In this document: positions 62,187-64,000 of the stretch, in pieces
Layout: each line of letters begins with the position of its first letter
Position numbering within the stretch: position 1 is the first letter of the stretch
Assembly: GCF_005048205.1 (NCBI RefSeq)
Contig: NZ_SUMF01000018.1
Span: 1 to 64,000, forward strand
DNA from: Chitiniphilus eburneus
GTDB taxonomy: Bacteria; Pseudomonadota; Gammaproteobacteria; Burkholderiales; Chitinibacteraceae
Length of the DNA: 64,000 bases
Reading direction: 5' to 3'
Position numbers and translations under genes: made by a program
The notes under the pieces: generated by a model
The model's input: the letters and a program-made list of their open reading frames with translations, nothing else
Database searches by the model: none
Told to the model about the DNA's origin: nothing

Positions 62187-64000
62187 TCAGTTCGTTGCCA
62201 AAAGCGCGAGCAGATCGCCATCCGCCATGGCCAGATCGCCCAGCGTCGCGTCGTCGCCCAGGCCATCCAGCGCATCCACCCGTTGCGTCACATCGGCCAG
62301 CAGGCCGTCCAGCCACGACTGCGGCAGGCCGGCAACCGGCGATTCCATGCGCCAGCGCCAGCCGGCGCCGTCGAACAGGAACGAGATCACCAGTGGAAAC
62401 TTGGCCGTGCCGGTGCCGATGGGTGCCAGCGTGGCCGGCGCGTCGCCGAAGCGCAGGCGGGCCGGCAGCACCTCTTCGTTGAACAGCACGTTGAACGGCA
62501 GCGTCTGCGTGCCCTGTGCCGCCATCGCGCGGTTAAGCGGGTAATCCTCGAACGCCTGCATCCGCATCAGCCGCTCGCGCAGGCGCTGCAACAGCGCCGG
62601 CAGCCGCTCGGCCGGCGACCAGTCGAACGCCAGCGGCAGCGTGTTCACGAACAGGCCCGGCATCTGCTCCACGGCGGCGTGCGCGCGGCCGGCGAAGGTG
62701 ATGCCCACGGCAAAGCGCTCGCTGCCGCAGCGCTGCCCCAGCGCCAGCGAGAACAAACCCAGGCCCAATACGAAGGGGCTGACGCCGTGGCGGGCGCACA
62801 GCGCGTCCAGCCGGGCGCTGCGCACGGCATCCAGCGCCACCATCGTCTGCCGCCCCGGCCCCGCTTCGGCGGCATGCGCCGGCAGCGGCAATGGCGGAGC
62901 GAACCGCGCCGGCTCACGCCAGAACGCCGCCGCCTGCACGCCGTAGTCGCCCGCCAGCCGCTCGCGTTGCCAGGCCGCATAATCCAGGTAGGAGACCGCG
63001 TCGGCCCGCGGCAGCGTTTCGCCGCGATACAGCGCATCCAGTTCGCCCAGCATGCGTATCAGCGTCACACCGTCGGCCACCGCGTGATGCACCGACAGCG
63101 CCAGCCAGTACCGCCCGTTCGCCCCGGCCACCGCGCAGCGCCACAGCGGACCGGTATCCAGCGCGAAGGCGCGGCGGTGGAAGTCGTGCAATGCCTGTTC
63201 GGCGGCGGCATCGTCGGCGACCAACCGTTCCAGCGTCGGTGCCGGCGCGTCCAGCCGCAGCGATAGCCCGTCGCCATCCAGCGCAAAGCGCGCCCGCAAC
63301 AGGGGGTGGCGCGCGACCAGCGCATCCCAGGCAGTCGCCAGCCGGGCCGCATCCGGCGCGGCGTCGAGCGCCAGCGTCAGCGGCATGTTGTTCAGGGCGC
63401 TGCCGGGGTGGGCGCGGTCGAGGAAGTACATCCGTGCCTGCGCATCGGTGGCGGGACCGCAACGCGCGTCCACCGCCAGCCCGGCGCGGGGCCCCAGGTC
63501 GTCGGCAGCCGGTGCGGCATCGATCTGCGCGGCCAGCGCGGCCAACGTGGGGTGTTGCAGCACGGCGGGCAGCGCCAGGCGGCGGCCGAAATGGTCGCGT
63601 ACCCGGTTCACCAGCCGCGCGGCGGCGAGCGAGCTGCCGCCGAGCAGGAAGAAATGCGCGTCGCGGTCGGCCGGGCGCACACCCAGCAGTTCGGCCCAGA
63701 TTGCGGCCAGCGCGGTTTCGGTGTCGCCGCGTGGCGGTGCGCCGTCACCGGCAACGCCGGCCTCGGCCCAATCCGGCTCCGGCAGGCGGTTGCGGTCCAC
63801 CTTGCGGTTGGCGCTGAGCGGCAGCTCCGCCAGGTGCTGGTACAGCGACGGCACCATATAGGCCGGCAGGCAGGCGCACAGCGCGCGATCCAGCTCGGCG
63901 CGTGGCTGTGGCACACCGGTGTACCACGCCACCAGCACGCGCTCCTGGCCATCGCGGGCATGCGCCTTGACCACGGCGCGCTCGATGCCCGGCAGGCGCT
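62187..64000 (-). CDS. Non-ribosomal peptide synthetase, A-PCP-C end (5' part outside window)
   Basis: The 604 visible C-terminal residues of an NRPS that is open at the right edge. First comes the end of an adenylation domain (RLPGIERAVV and NRKVDRNRLPE, the A10 Lys motif), then a carrier domain with FFLLGGSSLAAARL near visible residue 125, then a complete condensation domain with the active-site SVHHAVADGVTL (HHxxxDG intact) near 303 and FNVLFNEEVLP. The protein ends with this condensation domain, which should therefore act with the A-PCP-E protein encoded next. The start is not visible. Confidence 0.9.
   Translation of the reverse strand, partial: RLPGIERAVVKAHARDGQERVLVAWYTGVPQPRAELDRALCACLPAYMVPSLYQHLAELPLSANRKVDRNRLPEPDWAEAGVAGDGAPPRGDTETALAAIWAELLGVRPADRDAHFFLLGGSSLAAARLVNRVRDHFGRRLALPAVLQHPTLAALAAQIDAAPAADDLGPRAGLAVDARCGPATDAQARMYFLDRAHPGSALNNMPLTLALDAAPDAARLATAWDALVARHPLLRARFALDGDGLSLRLDAPAPTLERLVADDAAAEQALHDFHRRAFALDTGPLWRCAVAGANGRYWLALSVHHAVADGVTLIRMLGELDALYRGETLPRADAVSYLDYAAWQRERLAGDYGVQAAAFWREPARFAPPLPLPAHAAEAGPGRQTMVALDAVRSARLDALCARHGVSPFVLGLGLFSLALGQRCGSERFAVGITFAGRAHAAVEQMPGLFVNTLPLAFDWSPAERLPALLQRLRERLMRMQAFEDYPLNRAMAAQGTQTLPFNVLFNEEVLPARLRFGDAPATLAPIGTGTAKFPLVISFLFDGAGWRWRMESPVAGLPQSWLDGLLADVTQRVDALDGLGDDATLGDLAMADGDLLALLATN

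Overview
The window looks like a piece of chromosome from a high-GC betaproteobacterium, probably of the Burkholderiales/Neisseriales type. This is inferred from four things: the cox locus layout (coxB-ctaD-37-codon small assembly gene-ctaG-DUF2970-coxC-DUF2909-SURF1-ctaA-ctaB), the Pil-Chp cluster, the RsaM-like/LuxI pair, and dense coding with ATGA/TGATG gene overlaps. No rRNA or taxonomic marker is present, so the genus is open.

Region 1 (1-14.5 kb, + strand) is the distal part of an aryl polyene (APE, xanthomonadin/flexirubin-like pigment) cluster. It holds a ligase-dehydratase end, glycosyltransferase, acyltransferase, MIO ammonia-lyase, thioesterase, LolA-like carrier, MMPL exporter, halogenase-like flavoenzyme, DUF3261 lipoprotein, two ketosynthases, a hot-dog dehydratase and a ketoreductase. 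The series is split between the first ketosynthase and the dehydratase by about 1.4 kb of AT-richer DNA carrying one unrecognised gene and a perfect 34-bp palindrome.

Region 2 (14.5-23.9 kb, - strand) is a complete type I-E CRISPR-Cas locus (cas3-cse1-cse2-cas7-cas5-cas6e-cas1-cas2). Its array has only three repeats and two spacers, the distal repeat being degenerate. An initiator tRNA-fMet gene with two terminators lies upstream of cas3.

Region 3 (24-33 kb) is a caa3-type cytochrome c oxidase locus: structural subunits I-III, CuB and haem A assembly genes, and small membrane proteins. A DUF2189 membrane protein is divergent from it. Region 4 (33.3-37.4 kb, - strand) is a sulfate ABC transporter operon (sbp-cysT-cysW-cysA). 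Region 5 (37.5-50.4 kb, - strand) is a Pil-Chp twitching chemosensory cluster (pilG-pilH-pilI-pilJ-chpA) with an extra chemoreceptor and a membrane GGDEF protein upstream.

Region 6 (50.4-64 kb) is the most unusual. A LuxI-type acyl-homoserine lactone synthase with an RsaM-like regulator and a lux-box-like palindrome, but no luxR, faces a - strand biosynthetic operon. That operon contains an NRPS (A-PCP-C end, cut by the window edge), an NRPS (C remnant-A-PCP-E), a LolD/FtsX-like ABC exporter, a LolA-like carrier, an alpha-oxoamine synthase, a degenerate acyl-CoA dehydrogenase-like protein and an Sfp-type phosphopantetheinyl transferase. Together they suggest a quorum-sensing-linked peptide/aminoketone product exported toward the outer membrane; I do not recognise a described pathway.

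Three copies of an imperfect palindromic repeat with a CACAGAGAA core sit in intergenic gaps at 7.2, 28.7 and 36.2 kb.
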